A stretch of DNA of 64,000 bases, taken from NCBI RefSeq assembly GCF_000719865.1, contig NZ_JOID01000026.1, forward strand, positions 21,562 to 85,561. The letters run 5' to 3'. The translations under genes were made by a program, and so were the position numbers. Under the pieces are notes generated by a model. It saw only the letters and a program-made list of their open reading frames with translations. It did no database searches and was not told where the DNA came from. Origin of the DNA: Streptomyces albus subsp. albus. Lineage in GTDB: Bacteria > Actinomycetota > Actinomycetes > Streptomycetales > Streptomycetaceae. Shown here in pieces: positions 8,253 through 17,527 of this stretch; positions within the stretch are counted from its first letter, which is position 1, and every line of letters begins with the position of its first letter.

Positions 8253-9590
8253 GTGAATGAGATCCTGGACGCCATCGTCGCGGACGGCACGACGTCCGCC
8301 GACTTCGCCGCCCTGCAGCTGCCCGAGTCCTACCGGGCCGTGACCGTCCACAAGGACGAGCAGGACATGTTCGCCGGCGTCGAGAGCCGCGACAAGGACC
8401 CCCGCAAGTCCCTGCACCTGGACGACGTCCCGGTGCCCGAGCTCGGCCCGGGCGAGGCCCTCGTCGCCGTGATGGCCAGCTCCGTCAACTACAACTCGGT
8501 CTGGACCTCGATCTTCGAGCCCGTCTCGACCTTCGGCTTCCTGGAGCGCTACGGCCGGCTCTCCCCGCTCACCAAGCGGCACGACCTGCCGTACCACATC
8601 ATCGGCTCCGACCTCGCCGGCGTCGTGCTCCGCACCGGCCCCGGCGTCAACGCCTGGCAGCCCGGTGACGAGGTCGTCGCGCACTGCCTCTCCGTGGAGC
8701 TGGAGTCGGCCGACGGCCACAACGACACCATGCTCGACCCGGAGCAGCGCATCTGGGGCTTCGAGACCAACTTCGGCGGCCTCGCCGAGATCGCCCTCGT
8801 CAAGTCCAACCAGCTGATGCCGAAGCCCGGCCACCTCAGCTGGGAGGAGGCGGCGGCCCCCGGCCTGGTGAACTCCACCGCCTACCGCCAGCTCGTCTCC
8901 CGCAACGGCGCCGGCATGAAGCAGGGCGACAACGTCCTCATCTGGGGCGCCAGCGGCGGCCTCGGCTCCTACGCCACCCAGTTCGCGCTGGCCGGCGGCG
9001 CCAACCCGATCTGCGTCGTCTCCAGCGACCAGAAGGCGGACATCTGCCGCTCGATGGGCGCCGAGGCGATCATCGACCGCAACGCCGAGGGCTACAAGTT
9101 CTGGAAGGACGAGCACAACCAGGACCCGCGCGAGTGGAAGCGCTTCGGCAAGCGCATCCGCGAGCTCACCGGCGGCGAGGACGTGGACATCGTCTTCGAG
9201 CACCCCGGCCGCGAGACCTTCGGCGCCTCGGTGTACGTCACCCGCAAGGGCGGCACCATCGTCACCTGCGCCTCGACCTCCGGCTACAACCACGAGTACG
9301 ACAACCGCTACCTGTGGATGTCGCTGAAGAAGATCGTGGGCTCGCACTTCGCCAACTACCGCGAGGCGTGGGAGGCCAACCGCCTGATCGCCAAGGGCAA
9401 GATCCACCCCACGCTGTCGAAGACGTACAGCCTGGAGGAGACCGGCCAGGCCGCGTACGACGTGCACCGCAACCTCCACCAGGGCAAGGTCGGCGTGCTC
9501 GCCCTCGCCCCCGAGGAGGGCATGGGCGTCCGCGACCACGAGATGCGCGCCAAGCACCTCGACGCCATCAACCGCTTCCGGAACGTCTGA
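8253..9590 (+). CDS. ccrA: crotonyl-CoA carboxylase/reductase
   Basis: 445 residues from GTG 8253, preceded by CCGGAGG. The enzyme reductively carboxylates crotonyl-CoA with NADPH and CO2 to ethylmalonyl-CoA, the defining step of the ethylmalonyl-CoA pathway and also a source of extender units for polyketides. It is a medium-chain dehydrogenase/reductase: catalytic domain (1-200), Rossmann segment (WGASGGLGSYATQFA, 231-245), C-terminal catalytic part. The residues reported to bind CO2 in the Kitasatospora setae enzyme are all present with identical numbering: Asn81, Phe170, Glu171, His365. First gene of a five-gene unit; meaA starts 16 bases after its stop. Nothing odd. Confidence 0.98.
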   Translation: MNEILDAIVADGTTSADFAALQLPESYRAVTVHKDEQDMFAGVESRDKDPRKSLHLDDVPVPELGPGEALVAVMASSVNYNSVWTSIFEPVSTFGFLERYGRLSPLTKRHDLPYHIIGSDLAGVVLRTGPGVNAWQPGDEVVAHCLSVELESADGHNDTMLDPEQRIWGFETNFGGLAEIALVKSNQLMPKPGHLSWEEAAAPGLVNSTAYRQLVSRNGAGMKQGDNVLIWGASGGLGSYATQFALAGGANPICVVSSDQKADICRSMGAEAIIDRNAEGYKFWKDEHNQDPREWKRFGKRIRELTGGEDVDIVFEHPGRETFGASVYVTRKGGTIVTCASTSGYNHEYDNRYLWMSLKKIVGSHFANYREAWEANRLIAKGKIHPTLSKTYSLEETGQAAYDVHRNLHQGKVGVLALAPEEGMGVRDHEMRAKHLDAINRFRNV

Positions 9591-9606
9591 GACGGGTCTT
9601 TCACCG

Positions 9607-11628
9607 ATGACTGAGCGTCGCAAGGATCGTCCGTGGCTGATGCGGACCTACGCGGGGCATTCCACCGCGGAAGCCTCCAATGAGCTCTACCGGCGGAACC
9701 TCGCCAAGGGCCAGACCGGCCTGTCGGTCGCGTTCGACCTGCCGACGCAGACCGGCTACGACCCCGACCACGTCCTCGCCAAGGGCGAGGTCGGCCGGGT
9801 CGGGGTCCCGGTCTCCCACCTCGGCGACATGCGCCGGCTGTTCCAGGACATCCCCCTGGACCAGATGAACACCTCGATGACCATCAACGCCACGGCCATG
9901 TGGCTGCTGGCGCTGTACCAGGTGGTCGCCGAGGAGCAGGGCGCCGACATCACCAAGCTGTCCGGCACCACGCAGAACGACATCGTCAAGGAGTACCTCT
10001 CCCGGGGGACGCACGTCTTCCCGCCCGGGCCGAGCCTCCGGCTGACCACCGACATGATCACGTACACGGTGGCCAACATCCCCAAGTGGAACCCGATCAA
10101 CATCTGCAGCTACCACCTGCAGGAGGCCGGCGCCACCCCGGTCCAGGAGATCTCGTACGCGATGTCCACGGCGATCGCCGTGCTCGACGCCGTGCGCGAC
10201 TCCGGCCAGGTGCCGCCGGAGAAGTTCGGGGACGTCGTCGCCCGCATCTCCTTCTTCGTCAACGCGGGCGTCCGGTTCGTCGAGGAGATGTGCAAGATGC
10301 GCGCCTTCGGCCGCATCTGGGACCAGGTCACCCGCGAGCGGTACGGCGTCGAGAACGCCAAGCAGCGCCGCTTCCGCTACGGCGTCCAGGTCAACTCCCT
10401 CGGCCTCACCGAGGCCCAGCCGGAGAACAACGTCCAGCGCATCGTGCTGGAGATGCTGGCCGTCACCCTCTCCAAGGACGCCCGCGCCCGCGCCGTCCAG
10501 CTCCCCGCCTGGAACGAGGCGCTGGGCCTGCCCCGGCCCTGGGACCAGCAGTGGTCGCTGCGCATCCAGCAGGTCCTCGCCCATGAGTCGGACCTGCTGG
10601 AGTACGAGGACATCTTCGCCGGCTCGCACGTCATCGAGGCCAAGGTCGACTCCCTCGTGGAGGAGTGCCTGGCCGAGATCGAGCGGATCCAGGAGATGGG
10701 CGGCGCCATGGCCGCCGTCGAGTCCGGCTACCTCAAGTCCCAGCTCGTCGCCTCGCACGCCGAACGCCGCGCGAAGATCGAATCCGGCGAGGAGAAGATC
10801 GTCGGCGTCAACTGCTACGAGTCGACGGAGCCGAACCCGCTCACCGCGGACCTCGACACCGCGATCATGACGGTCGACCCGGAGAACGAGGCCCGGGTCG
10901 TGGAGGCCCTGCACCGCTGGCGCGACGAGCGCGACGAGGCCCGCGCGCAGGACGCCCTGTCCGCCCTCAAGGCGGCCGCCGCGGGCGACGCCAACCTCAT
11001 GCCCGCCACCCTGGAGTGCGCCCGCGCGGGCGTCACCACCGGCGAGTGGGCCTGGGCGCTGCGGGACGTCTTCGGCGAGTTCCGCGCCCCCACCGGCGTC
11101 AGCAGCGCCCCGCTGGCCGTCGCGGCCGAGCAGGGCACCCCGCTCGCCGCCGTCCGGCAGAAGGTGGCCCGCACCGCCGAGGAGCTCGGCAGCGGCAAGC
11201 TCCGGCTGCTGGTGGGCAAGCCCGGCCTCGACGGGCACAGCAACGGCGCCGAGCAGATCGCCGTACGGGCCCGGGACGCGGGCTTCGAGGTGGTCTACCA
11301 GGGCATCCGGCTGACCCCCGAGCAGATCGTCTCCGCGGCCGTGGCCGAGGATGTGCACTGCGTCGGTCTGTCGATCCTGTCGGGCTCGCACGCCGAGCTC
11401 GTGCCGGACGTCGTGGAACGGCTCCGCCGGGCCGGCGCCGCGGACCTGCCGGTGATCGTCGGCGGGATCATCCCGAGCGCCGACGCACGGGCGCTCCGGG
11501 AAGCCGGGGTCGCCGCCGTCTTCACCCCGAAGGACTTCGGGATCACGGAGATCATCGGCCGCATCGCCGACGAGATCCGGATCGCGAACAAGCTCGACCC
11601 TCTCGACCTCCAGGAGGACTCCGCATGA
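9607..11628 (+). CDS. meaA: B12-dependent ethylmalonyl-CoA mutase (MeaA type)
   Basis: 673 residues. Converts (2R)-ethylmalonyl-CoA to methylsuccinyl-CoA by an adenosylcobalamin radical rearrangement. The N-terminal TIM-barrel mutase domain (about 1-510; AFDLPTQTGYDPDH, then QMNTSMTINATAMW) is joined to a C-terminal cobalamin domain (about 530-660) with the cobalt-ligand motif D542-x-H544-xx-G (GLDGHSNG) and the GGIIP loop. One chain carries both domains. The start has only a weak ribosome site (GAGACGGG), so it probably depends on translation of ccrA 16 bases upstream. Its stop overlaps the mcl start (ATGA). Ethylmalonyl- rather than methylmalonyl-CoA specificity is inferred from the operon. 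Confidence 0.95.
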   Translation: MTERRKDRPWLMRTYAGHSTAEASNELYRRNLAKGQTGLSVAFDLPTQTGYDPDHVLAKGEVGRVGVPVSHLGDMRRLFQDIPLDQMNTSMTINATAMWLLALYQVVAEEQGADITKLSGTTQNDIVKEYLSRGTHVFPPGPSLRLTTDMITYTVANIPKWNPINICSYHLQEAGATPVQEISYAMSTAIAVLDAVRDSGQVPPEKFGDVVARISFFVNAGVRFVEEMCKMRAFGRIWDQVTRERYGVENAKQRRFRYGVQVNSLGLTEAQPENNVQRIVLEMLAVTLSKDARARAVQLPAWNEALGLPRPWDQQWSLRIQQVLAHESDLLEYEDIFAGSHVIEAKVDSLVEECLAEIERIQEMGGAMAAVESGYLKSQLVASHAERRAKIESGEEKIVGVNCYESTEPNPLTADLDTAIMTVDPENEARVVEALHRWRDERDEARAQDALSALKAAAAGDANLMPATLECARAGVTTGEWAWALRDVFGEFRAPTGVSSAPLAVAAEQGTPLAAVRQKVARTAEELGSGKLRLLVGKPGLDGHSNGAEQIAVRARDAGFEVVYQGIRLTPEQIVSAAVAEDVHCVGLSILSGSHAELVPDVVERLRRAGAADLPVIVGGIIPSADARALREAGVAAVFTPKDFGITEIIGRIADEIRIANKLDPLDLQEDSA

Positions 11629-12605
11629 CCGCCCCCGCCCCCGCCGCCGGCGAGAACCGTCTCCGCCCGCGCCGCTCCTGCCTGGCCGTGCCCGGCAGCA
11701 ACCCGCGCTTCCTGGAGAAGGCCCAGGGTCTCCCCGCCGACCAGGTCTTCCTCGACCTGGAGGACGCCTGCGCCCCGCTGGCGAAGGAAGGCGCCCGGCA
11801 CACCATCGTCGACGCCCTGAACAACGGCGACTGGACGGGCAAGACCCGGGTCGTGCGGGTCAACGACTGGACCACCCACTGGACGTACCGCGACGTCGTC
11901 ACGGTCGTCGAGGGCGCCGGCCCCAACCTCGACTGCATCATGCTGCCCAAGGTGCAGAACGCCGAGCAGGTGGTCGCCCTCGACCTGCTGCTCACCCAGA
12001 TCGAGAAGACCATGGGCTTCGAGGTCGGCAAGATCGGCATCGAGGCGCAGATCGAGAACGCCGCGGGCCTGGTCAACGTGGACGCGATCGCCGCCTCCTC
12101 GCCGCGCATCGAGACCATCATCTTCGGCCCGGCCGACTTCATGGCGTCCATCAACATGAAGACCCTGGTCGTCGGCCAGCAGCCGCCCGGCTACCCGGCG
12201 GACGCCTACCACTACATCCTGATGCGCATCCTGATGGCCGCCCGCATGCACAACCTGCAGGCCATCGACGGACCGTTCCTGCAGATCCGCGACGTGGACG
12301 CGTTCCGCGAGGTCGCCGGCCGCTCCGCGGGCCTCGGTTTCGACGGCAAGTGGGTGCTGCACCCCGGCCAGGTCGAGGCGGCCAACGAGATCTACTCCCC
12401 CTCGCAGGAGGACTACGACCACGCCGAGATGATCCTCGACGCGTACGACTGGTGCACCTCCGAGGCGGGCGGCAAGAAGGGCTCCGCCATGCTCGGCGAC
12501 GAGATGATCGACGAGGCCAGCCGCAAGATGGCGCTCGTGATCTCCGGCAAGGGCCGCGCCGCCGGCATGACCCGTACCACCAAGTTCACCCCGCCGGAGG
12601 CCTGA
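11625..12605 (+). CDS. mcl: L-malyl-CoA/beta-methylmalyl-CoA lyase
   Basis: 326 residues of the HpcH/HpaI-CitE aldolase fold. It should split beta-methylmalyl-CoA to glyoxylate and propionyl-CoA, and malyl-CoA to glyoxylate and acetyl-CoA, with Mg2+. Visible motifs: SCLAVPGSNPRFLEKA (substrate phosphate/CoA loop), FLDLEDACAP (metal Asp/Glu), AQIENAAGLVNVD (metal Glu) and FGPADFMAS (metal Asp). GGAGG ten bases upstream lies inside the end of meaA, and the genes overlap by four bases. At about 330 residues it resembles Mcl1 of the ethylmalonyl-CoA pathway more than the shorter CitE proteins. Confidence 0.92.
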   Translation: MTAPAPAAGENRLRPRRSCLAVPGSNPRFLEKAQGLPADQVFLDLEDACAPLAKEGARHTIVDALNNGDWTGKTRVVRVNDWTTHWTYRDVVTVVEGAGPNLDCIMLPKVQNAEQVVALDLLLTQIEKTMGFEVGKIGIEAQIENAAGLVNVDAIAASSPRIETIIFGPADFMASINMKTLVVGQQPPGYPADAYHYILMRILMAARMHNLQAIDGPFLQIRDVDAFREVAGRSAGLGFDGKWVLHPGQVEAANEIYSPSQEDYDHAEMILDAYDWCTSEAGGKKGSAMLGDEMIDEASRKMALVISGKGRAAGMTRTTKFTPPEA

Positions 12606-12608
12606 GCC

Positions 12609-13121
12609 ATGCAGTTCGGACGCACCTACGAAGAGTTCGAGGTCGGCGCGGTCTACAAGCACTGGCCCGGGAAGACGGTCACCGAGTACGACGACCACCT
12701 CTTCTGTCTGCTCACCATGAACCACCACCCGCTCCACATGGACGTCAACTACGCCGAGAAGACGACGGACTTCGGCAAGAACGTCGTGGTGGGCAACTAC
12801 ATCTACTCGCTGCTGCTCGGCATGTCCGTGCCGGACGTCTCCGGCAAGGCCATCGCCAACCTGGAGATCGAGTCGCTGAAGCACGTGGCGCCGACCTTCC
12901 ACGGCGACACCATCTACGGCGAGACCACGGTCCTCGACAAGACCCCGTCCCGGTCCAAGGACGACCGCGGCATCGTCTACGTCGAGACCAAGGGCTACAA
13001 GCAGGACGGCACCCTGGTCTGCGTCTTCCGGCGCAAGGTGATGGTCCCGACGGCGAAGTACACCGAGGCGCGCGGCGGCGAGCAGCCCGGCCGCCCCCAG
13101 CTCAAGTCCCAGGAGAAGTGA
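12609..13121 (+). CDS. mch: mesaconyl-CoA hydratase / beta-methylmalyl-CoA dehydratase (MaoC family)
   Basis: 170 residues, a single MaoC-type hotdog domain. It should hydrate mesaconyl-CoA to beta-methylmalyl-CoA. The acid/base segment YDDHLFCLLTMNHHPLHMD (27-45) carries the Asp and His expected in the overhanging segment of R-hydratases. It starts three bases after mcl and overlaps mcd by one base (TGATG). The proteobacterial Mch I recall is about twice as long (two fused hotdogs), so this single-domain form would have to act as a homodimer. The assignment leans on operon position as well as fold. Confidence 0.88.
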   Translation: MQFGRTYEEFEVGAVYKHWPGKTVTEYDDHLFCLLTMNHHPLHMDVNYAEKTTDFGKNVVVGNYIYSLLLGMSVPDVSGKAIANLEIESLKHVAPTFHGDTIYGETTVLDKTPSRSKDDRGIVYVETKGYKQDGTLVCVFRRKVMVPTAKYTEARGGEQPGRPQLKSQEK

Positions 13122-14326
13122 TGAGCCGTCTCGCGCAGACCCACGGCCTGACCGACATCCAGCAGGAGATCCTCTCCACCGTCCGGGACTTCGTCGACAA
13201 GGAGATCATCCCGGTCGCCACCGAGCTGGAGCACCGCGACGAGTACCCCACCCAGATCGTCGAGGGCCTCAAGGAACTCGGCATCTTCGGCCTGATGATC
13301 CCCGAGGAGTACGGCGGCCTCGGTGAGTCGCTGCTCACCTACGCGCTGTGCGTGGAGGAGATCGCCCGCGGCTGGATGAGCGTCTCGGGCATCATCAACA
13401 CCCACTTCATCGTGGCGTACATGCTCAAGCAGCACGGCACCCAGGAGCAGAAGGACCACTTCCTTCCGCGGATGGCGGCCGGCGAGGTGCGCGGCGCCTT
13501 CTCGATGTCCGAGCCGGCGCTCGGCTCCGACGTCTCGGCGATCTCCTCCAAGGGCGTCCGGGACGGCGACGAGTACGTCCTCAACGGGCAGAAGATGTGG
13601 CTGACCAACGGCGGCACGTCCACGCTCGTCGCGGTGCTCTGCCGCACGGACGAGGGCCACCCCGAGGGCACCGCCCCGCACAAGTCGATGACGACCTTCC
13701 TCGTCGAGAAGGAGCCGGGCTTCGGCGAGGTCCGCCCGGGCCTCACCATCCCCGGCAAGATCGACAAGATGGGGTACAAGGGCGTCGACACGACCGAACT
13801 CATCATGGACGGACTGCGGATCCCCGCCGACCGCGTGCTCGGCGGCGTCACCGGACGTGGCTTCTATCACATGATGGACGGGGTCGAGGTCGGCCGCGTC
13901 AACGTCGCCGCCCGCGGCTGCGGAGTCGCCCAGCGCGCCTTCGAGCTGGGCGTTTCCTACGCGCAGCAGCGCACGACCTTCGGCAAGCCGATCGCCCAGC
14001 ACCAGGCGATCCAGTTCAAACTGGCCGAGATGGCCACCAAGGTCGAGGCCGCTCATGCGATGATGGTGAACGCAGCACGCAAAAAGGACTCCGGGGAACG
14101 GAACGACCTCGAAGCGGGCATGGCGAAGTATCTCGCCTCCGAGTACTGCAAAGAGGTCGTCGAGGACGCTTTCCGGATCCACGGCGGCTACGGCTTCTCC
14201 AAGGAGTACGAGATCGAGCGTCTCTACCGCGAGGCGCCGATGCTTCTCATCGGAGAAGGCACCGCCGAGATTCAGAAAATGATCATTGGCCGCCGTCTGC
14301 TGGAGGAATACCGGTTCCAGGGGTGA
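13121..14326 (+). CDS. mcd: methylsuccinyl-CoA dehydrogenase (acyl-CoA dehydrogenase family)
   Basis: 401 residues with the full acyl-CoA dehydrogenase layout: helical N-terminal domain, central beta domain (AFSMSEPALGSDVS, then WLTNGG), C-terminal helical domain (RTTFGKPIAQHQAIQFKLA, then FRIHGGYGFSKEYEIERLYR). The catalytic base is expected at Glu379 in LIGEGTAEIQ. It would oxidise methylsuccinyl-CoA to mesaconyl-CoA, passing electrons to ETF. Last gene of the ccrA unit; the start overlaps the mch stop. Substrate is inferred from context. It lacks the long N-terminal extension I recall for the proteobacterial enzyme. Confidence 0.9.
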   Translation: MSRLAQTHGLTDIQQEILSTVRDFVDKEIIPVATELEHRDEYPTQIVEGLKELGIFGLMIPEEYGGLGESLLTYALCVEEIARGWMSVSGIINTHFIVAYMLKQHGTQEQKDHFLPRMAAGEVRGAFSMSEPALGSDVSAISSKGVRDGDEYVLNGQKMWLTNGGTSTLVAVLCRTDEGHPEGTAPHKSMTTFLVEKEPGFGEVRPGLTIPGKIDKMGYKGVDTTELIMDGLRIPADRVLGGVTGRGFYHMMDGVEVGRVNVAARGCGVAQRAFELGVSYAQQRTTFGKPIAQHQAIQFKLAEMATKVEAAHAMMVNAARKKDSGERNDLEAGMAKYLASEYCKEVVEDAFRIHGGYGFSKEYEIERLYREAPMLLIGEGTAEIQKMIIGRRLLEEYRFQG

Positions 14327-14428
14327 TCGCAGTGGATCGCTCCGCTTCGGTACCGATTCCTCCCTGCGGGAAGATCACGGAAGCTCACCCGGGGTGATCA
14401 CTGTTCGGACATCGACTGAGCTTCTGGC

Positions 14429-14459
14429 TTGCCCAGTTGCCGCTCGTAACCGATACCAT
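14429..14459 (+). promoter_or_regulatory. possible psd-pssA promoter
   Basis: TTGCCC (14429-14434), an 18-base gap and ATACCAT (14453-14459) resemble a housekeeping promoter about 60 bases before the psd start. The 190-base gap after mcd and this element suggest that psd-pssA can be transcribed separately from the ccrA operon. Confidence 0.4.
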
Positions 14460-14516
14460 CCCGGAAAGCCGCCGTCCCCAGTCGAAGCGCGGCATCATCC
14501 GCTACGAAGGTCATCC

Positions 14517-15164
14517 ATGCCCCACAGCCAACCCTCTGCACCACGCGGCCGGGTCCGCCTCGCGCGCGGCGCGTCGCCGTGGCTCCTCCCGACCGTGGCC
14601 ACCGCGGCCATCAGCCTGTCCCGCGCCCGGCGTTCCGGGCGCGCGGCAGCGGTCGCCGTGCCCGCCACCGCTCTGGCGGCGGGCATGCTGTGGTTCTTCC
14701 GCGACCCCGAGCGCGAGATCACCCAGGGCAGAGTGATCTCGCCGGCCGACGGTGTGGTGCAGAGCATCATGCCGTGGAAGGACGGACGCACCCGCGTCGC
14801 GATCTTCATGAGCCCGCTGAACGTCCACGTCAACCGTGCCCCGCTCGCCGGCACGGTGACCTCCGTCGAGCACGTCCCCGGCGGATTCGTCCCGGCGTTC
14901 AACAAGGAGAGCGAGAACAACGAGCGGGTGGTCTGGCACTTCGACACCGAGCTCGGCGACATCGAGATGGTGCAGATCGCCGGCGCCGTGGCGCGCCGCA
15001 TCGTCCCGTACGTCACGCAGGGCACGAAGGTCGAGCAGGGTGAGCGCATCGGCCTGATCCGCTTCGGCTCACGCGTCGACATCTACCTCCCGGAAGGGGT
15101 CGAGGTGGACGTCGAGGTGGGCCAGGCCACACAGGCAGGGGTGACTCGTCTTGACCGTGATTGA
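14517..15164 (+). CDS. psd: phosphatidylserine decarboxylase
   Basis: 215 residues from ATG 14517 (GAAGG eight bases upstream). A pyruvoyl enzyme of the inner membrane that makes phosphatidylethanolamine. One or two hydrophobic segments near 20-62 anchor it. The family motif is seen as ADGVVQSI, then MSPLNVHVNRAP with the catalytic His. The self-cleavage site is Gly184-Ser185 in RFGSRVD; cleavage there yields the pyruvoyl-bearing small subunit. It overlaps pssA by 14 bases, and the two act in sequence. Length fits the short Psd/archaetidylserine-decarboxylase-like type. Confidence 0.93.
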   Translation: MPHSQPSAPRGRVRLARGASPWLLPTVATAAISLSRARRSGRAAAVAVPATALAAGMLWFFRDPEREITQGRVISPADGVVQSIMPWKDGRTRVAIFMSPLNVHVNRAPLAGTVTSVEHVPGGFVPAFNKESENNERVVWHFDTELGDIEMVQIAGAVARRIVPYVTQGTKVEQGERIGLIRFGSRVDIYLPEGVEVDVEVGQATQAGVTRLDRD

Positions 15165-16002
15165 TTCCCGGGCCAGCGGCTCGTGGGTCCCCGACACCGA
15201 GGCCGACGAGGACGACGACATGCCGCTGTCGACACGCCTGTCGATAGCGGACGCCCTCACGCTCGGTAACGCCACCTGCGGCTTCCTGGCGGTGTACTTC
15301 ACCACCACCGGGGTGCTCATCCCGCACATCACGGGCAGCGAGGTCAGCGGCATGGCGCGGCACAGCGCCGCGACCGCCGTCATGCTGATGCTGCTCGCCT
15401 CGGTCTTCGACCTCTTCGACGGGCTCGTGGCGCGCAAGCTCCGCAGCTCGGCGATGGGCGCGGAGCTGGACAACCTCTCCGACCTGGTCAGCTTCGGTCT
15501 GGCGCCGGCGTACTTCGTCGTGGTGTGGGGCATGGTCACCGACGGCGCCCACCAGCTGATGTCCGCGGTGGCCGCCATCGTGGTGCTGCTGGCGGTGGTG
15601 CTGCGGCTGGCGCGGTTCTCCTGCGTCACGCTGCGGGACGGCATCTTCCAGGGGATGCCCTCGCCGTTCGGAGCCCTGACGGTCGTGTCGATCGTGCTGC
15701 TGGAACTGCCGTTCTTCCCGACGCTGCTGGCGATCATCGGGGTGGCGTGGCTGATGGTGAGCCGGGTCGAGTACCCGAAGCCGCGGGGGCCGCTTGCGGT
15801 CGCCATGCTCGCCTGGATCGCCGCGAGCATGGGCATGCTCGCGGCCTGGGCCTTCGACTCCCCCGGCGGGCAGCTCCTGCTCCAGACGGGCTGCGCGCTC
15901 CAGGTGGTGCTGGGCGCGGTGATCCCGCTCTTCGCCACGGCGCGGCGGGTGAACACCTTCCGCGACAACCGCCGCGAGGCCCGGGCGGCCCAGCTGCCGT
16001 AG
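15151..16002 (+). CDS. pssA: CDP-diacylglycerol--serine O-phosphatidyltransferase
   Basis: 283 residues; start taken at TTG 15151 because AGGGGTGA lies just upstream; GTG 15157 is the alternative. It makes phosphatidylserine from CDP-diacylglycerol and serine, the substrate for Psd encoded just before it. The CDP-alcohol phosphatidyltransferase motif DG-x2-AR-x8-G-x3-D-x3-D is exact: Asp90-Gly91, Ala94-Arg95, then GAELDNLSD. Several transmembrane helices follow the motif and one precedes it. A charged N-terminus (EADEDDD) is cytoplasmic. Transcription ends at the strong hairpin just downstream. Confidence 0.95.
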   Translation: MTVIDSRASGSWVPDTEADEDDDMPLSTRLSIADALTLGNATCGFLAVYFTTTGVLIPHITGSEVSGMARHSAATAVMLMLLASVFDLFDGLVARKLRSSAMGAELDNLSDLVSFGLAPAYFVVVWGMVTDGAHQLMSAVAAIVVLLAVVLRLARFSCVTLRDGIFQGMPSPFGALTVVSIVLLELPFFPTLLAIIGVAWLMVSRVEYPKPRGPLAVAMLAWIAASMGMLAAWAFDSPGGQLLLQTGCALQVVLGAVIPLFATARRVNTFRDNRREARAAQLP

Positions 16003-16023
16003 CACTCCCTTGCCCGTCGTACG

Positions 16024-16064
16024 CGCCCGTGGGCCCGAGCACTCCGCTCGGGCCCACGGGCGTT
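16024..16064. terminator. strong hairpin terminator between convergent genes
   Basis: A perfect 17-base-pair stem (16024-16040 with 16046-16062), a five-base loop ACTCC and a following TTT. It lies 21 bases after pssA and in front of the convergent glycerate kinase end, so it can serve both directions. The strongest terminator in the window. Confidence 0.9.
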
Positions 16065-16339
16065 TCCGGTTCGCGACCGGGGGTCCGGGTCGCCCGCTCC
16101 GGGTCTCCGGCCCCCGTCCGGGCGTTTCCGGGCTTCCGTGCCCGGGGCCGTCGCCCCCTGCCGAGTACCGGACCGGGCCTCTGCCGCCGGCTCCGGAGAA
16201 CTGCCGCCCCGCTTTGCCACGGGTGCGCCAGGAGGCCCGCGAGCCGGCCCCGGGCGCGGACGGCCGGGGCCGCCGAGGCCGGCTGACGGAGGCAGGCCGG
16301 ACTAAGGCAGACGAGGGCCGGATGGGAGCCGGGCCGTGG

Positions 16340-17527
16340 CTAGACGGCCCCCAGCCGGTCGGCGGCCAGCCGCTCTCCCACCCGCACCAGCAGCGGCCCC
16401 GCGCGGTCGATGCAGACCGCCGGGTCGGGCTCCAAGTCGGTGAGGGCGTAGGCGTGCCCGATCCCGGCCCCGGCGAGCTGCCCGGCGGAGAGGGCCAGCC
16501 GTCCGCAGACGGCCACCACGGGCTTCCCCGCCGCCCGTGCCGCGGCGGCCACGCCCGCCGGGGCCTTGCCGCGCAGCGTCTGCTCGTCGAGCGAGCCCTC
16601 ACCCGTGACGACCAGACCGGCCCGCCGCAGGGCGGCGTCGAAGCCCAGCACCTCCAGCAGCACCTCGATCCCCGGCCGGAAACGGGCCCCGAGCACGGCC
16701 AGGGCTCCGTACCCGACGCCGCCCGCCGCACCGGCGCCCGGCGCGGCGGCGCACTCGGACGCGCGCGCCCCGAGGACCCGGTGCAGCACGGTGGCGTAGT
16801 GGACGAGGGCGTGGTCCAGGATCCGCACGTCCGCCTCGGTCGCGCCCTTCTGCGGCCCGTAGACGGCGGCGGCACCGTGCGGGCCGGTCAGCGGGTTGTC
16901 GACGTCACTGGCCAGGACCAGGTCCGTCGCGGCGAGGCGGGGGTCGAGGCCGGACAGATCGGCGGTCGCCAGCTCCCGGAGCCCGCCGCCCCCGGGCGGG
17001 ACCGGCTCACCGGCGGGCGTCAGGAAGCGGGCGCCGAGCGCGGTGAGCATCCCGGCGCCGCCGTCGGTGGTGGCGGAGCCGCCGACGCCGAGGACGATCT
17101 CCCGCGCCCCGGCGTCCAGTGCGGCCCGCAGCAGCTCCCCGGTCCCGTAGGTGGTGGCCGTGCGCGGGGCGAACCGCCCGGCGGGGAGGTGGCGGAGCCC
17201 GGACGCCTCGGCCATCTCGACGACGGCGGTGGAACCGCGGAGCGCGTAGCGGGCCGTGTGCGAGGCGCCGAGCGGCCCGGTGACGACGGCCTCGCGGCGC
17301 TCGAACCCGGCGGCGTGGGCGGCGTCGACCGTGCCGTCCCCGCCGTCGGCCACGGGCACGGCCTCGATCCGCGCCCCGGGAGCGGCCCGGCGGATGCCCT
17401 CGGTGAGGTACCGGTCGACCTCGGCGGCCGTGAGCGAGCCCTTGAACTTGTCGGTGGCGATCAGCACCGCCGCCCCGGCCCCCGCTCCCGCCTGCGTCCC
17501 CGTCTCTGCCCCTGCGGTGTCGGGCAC
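16340..17527 (-). CDS. glxK: glycerate kinase
   Basis: 395 residues from GTG 17527 with GAGGGG upstream. Phosphorylates glycerate to phosphoglycerate, the last step in salvaging glyoxylate through tartronate semialdehyde. Family marks: ATDKFKGSLTAAEV, VADGGDGTVDA, EIVLGVGGSATTDGGAGML, LASDVDNPLTG and VVTGEGSLDEQTLRGK. An Ala/Gly-rich N-terminal tail of about 20 residues precedes the kinase. It is alone, convergent with pssA and divergent from the Nudix gene. Near the ethylmalonyl-CoA operon it gives another outlet for glyoxylate. Confidence 0.93.
   Translation of the reverse strand: MPDTAGAETGTQAGAGAGAAVLIATDKFKGSLTAAEVDRYLTEGIRRAAPGARIEAVPVADGGDGTVDAAHAAGFERREAVVTGPLGASHTARYALRGSTAVVEMAEASGLRHLPAGRFAPRTATTYGTGELLRAALDAGAREIVLGVGGSATTDGGAGMLTALGARFLTPAGEPVPPGGGGLRELATADLSGLDPRLAATDLVLASDVDNPLTGPHGAAAVYGPQKGATEADVRILDHALVHYATVLHRVLGARASECAAAPGAGAAGGVGYGALAVLGARFRPGIEVLLEVLGFDAALRRAGLVVTGEGSLDEQTLRGKAPAGVAAAARAAGKPVVAVCGRLALSAGQLAGAGIGHAYALTDLEPDPAVCIDRAGPLLVRVGERLAADRLGAV

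Noticed and set aside
4843..14182. Long reverse-strand frames opposite fadB-like, ccrA, meaA, mcl and mcd (up to about 600 codons)
   Set aside because: They are antisense shadows caused by high GC third positions; they lack domains and ribosome sites and are rich in Val/Gly/His/Arg.
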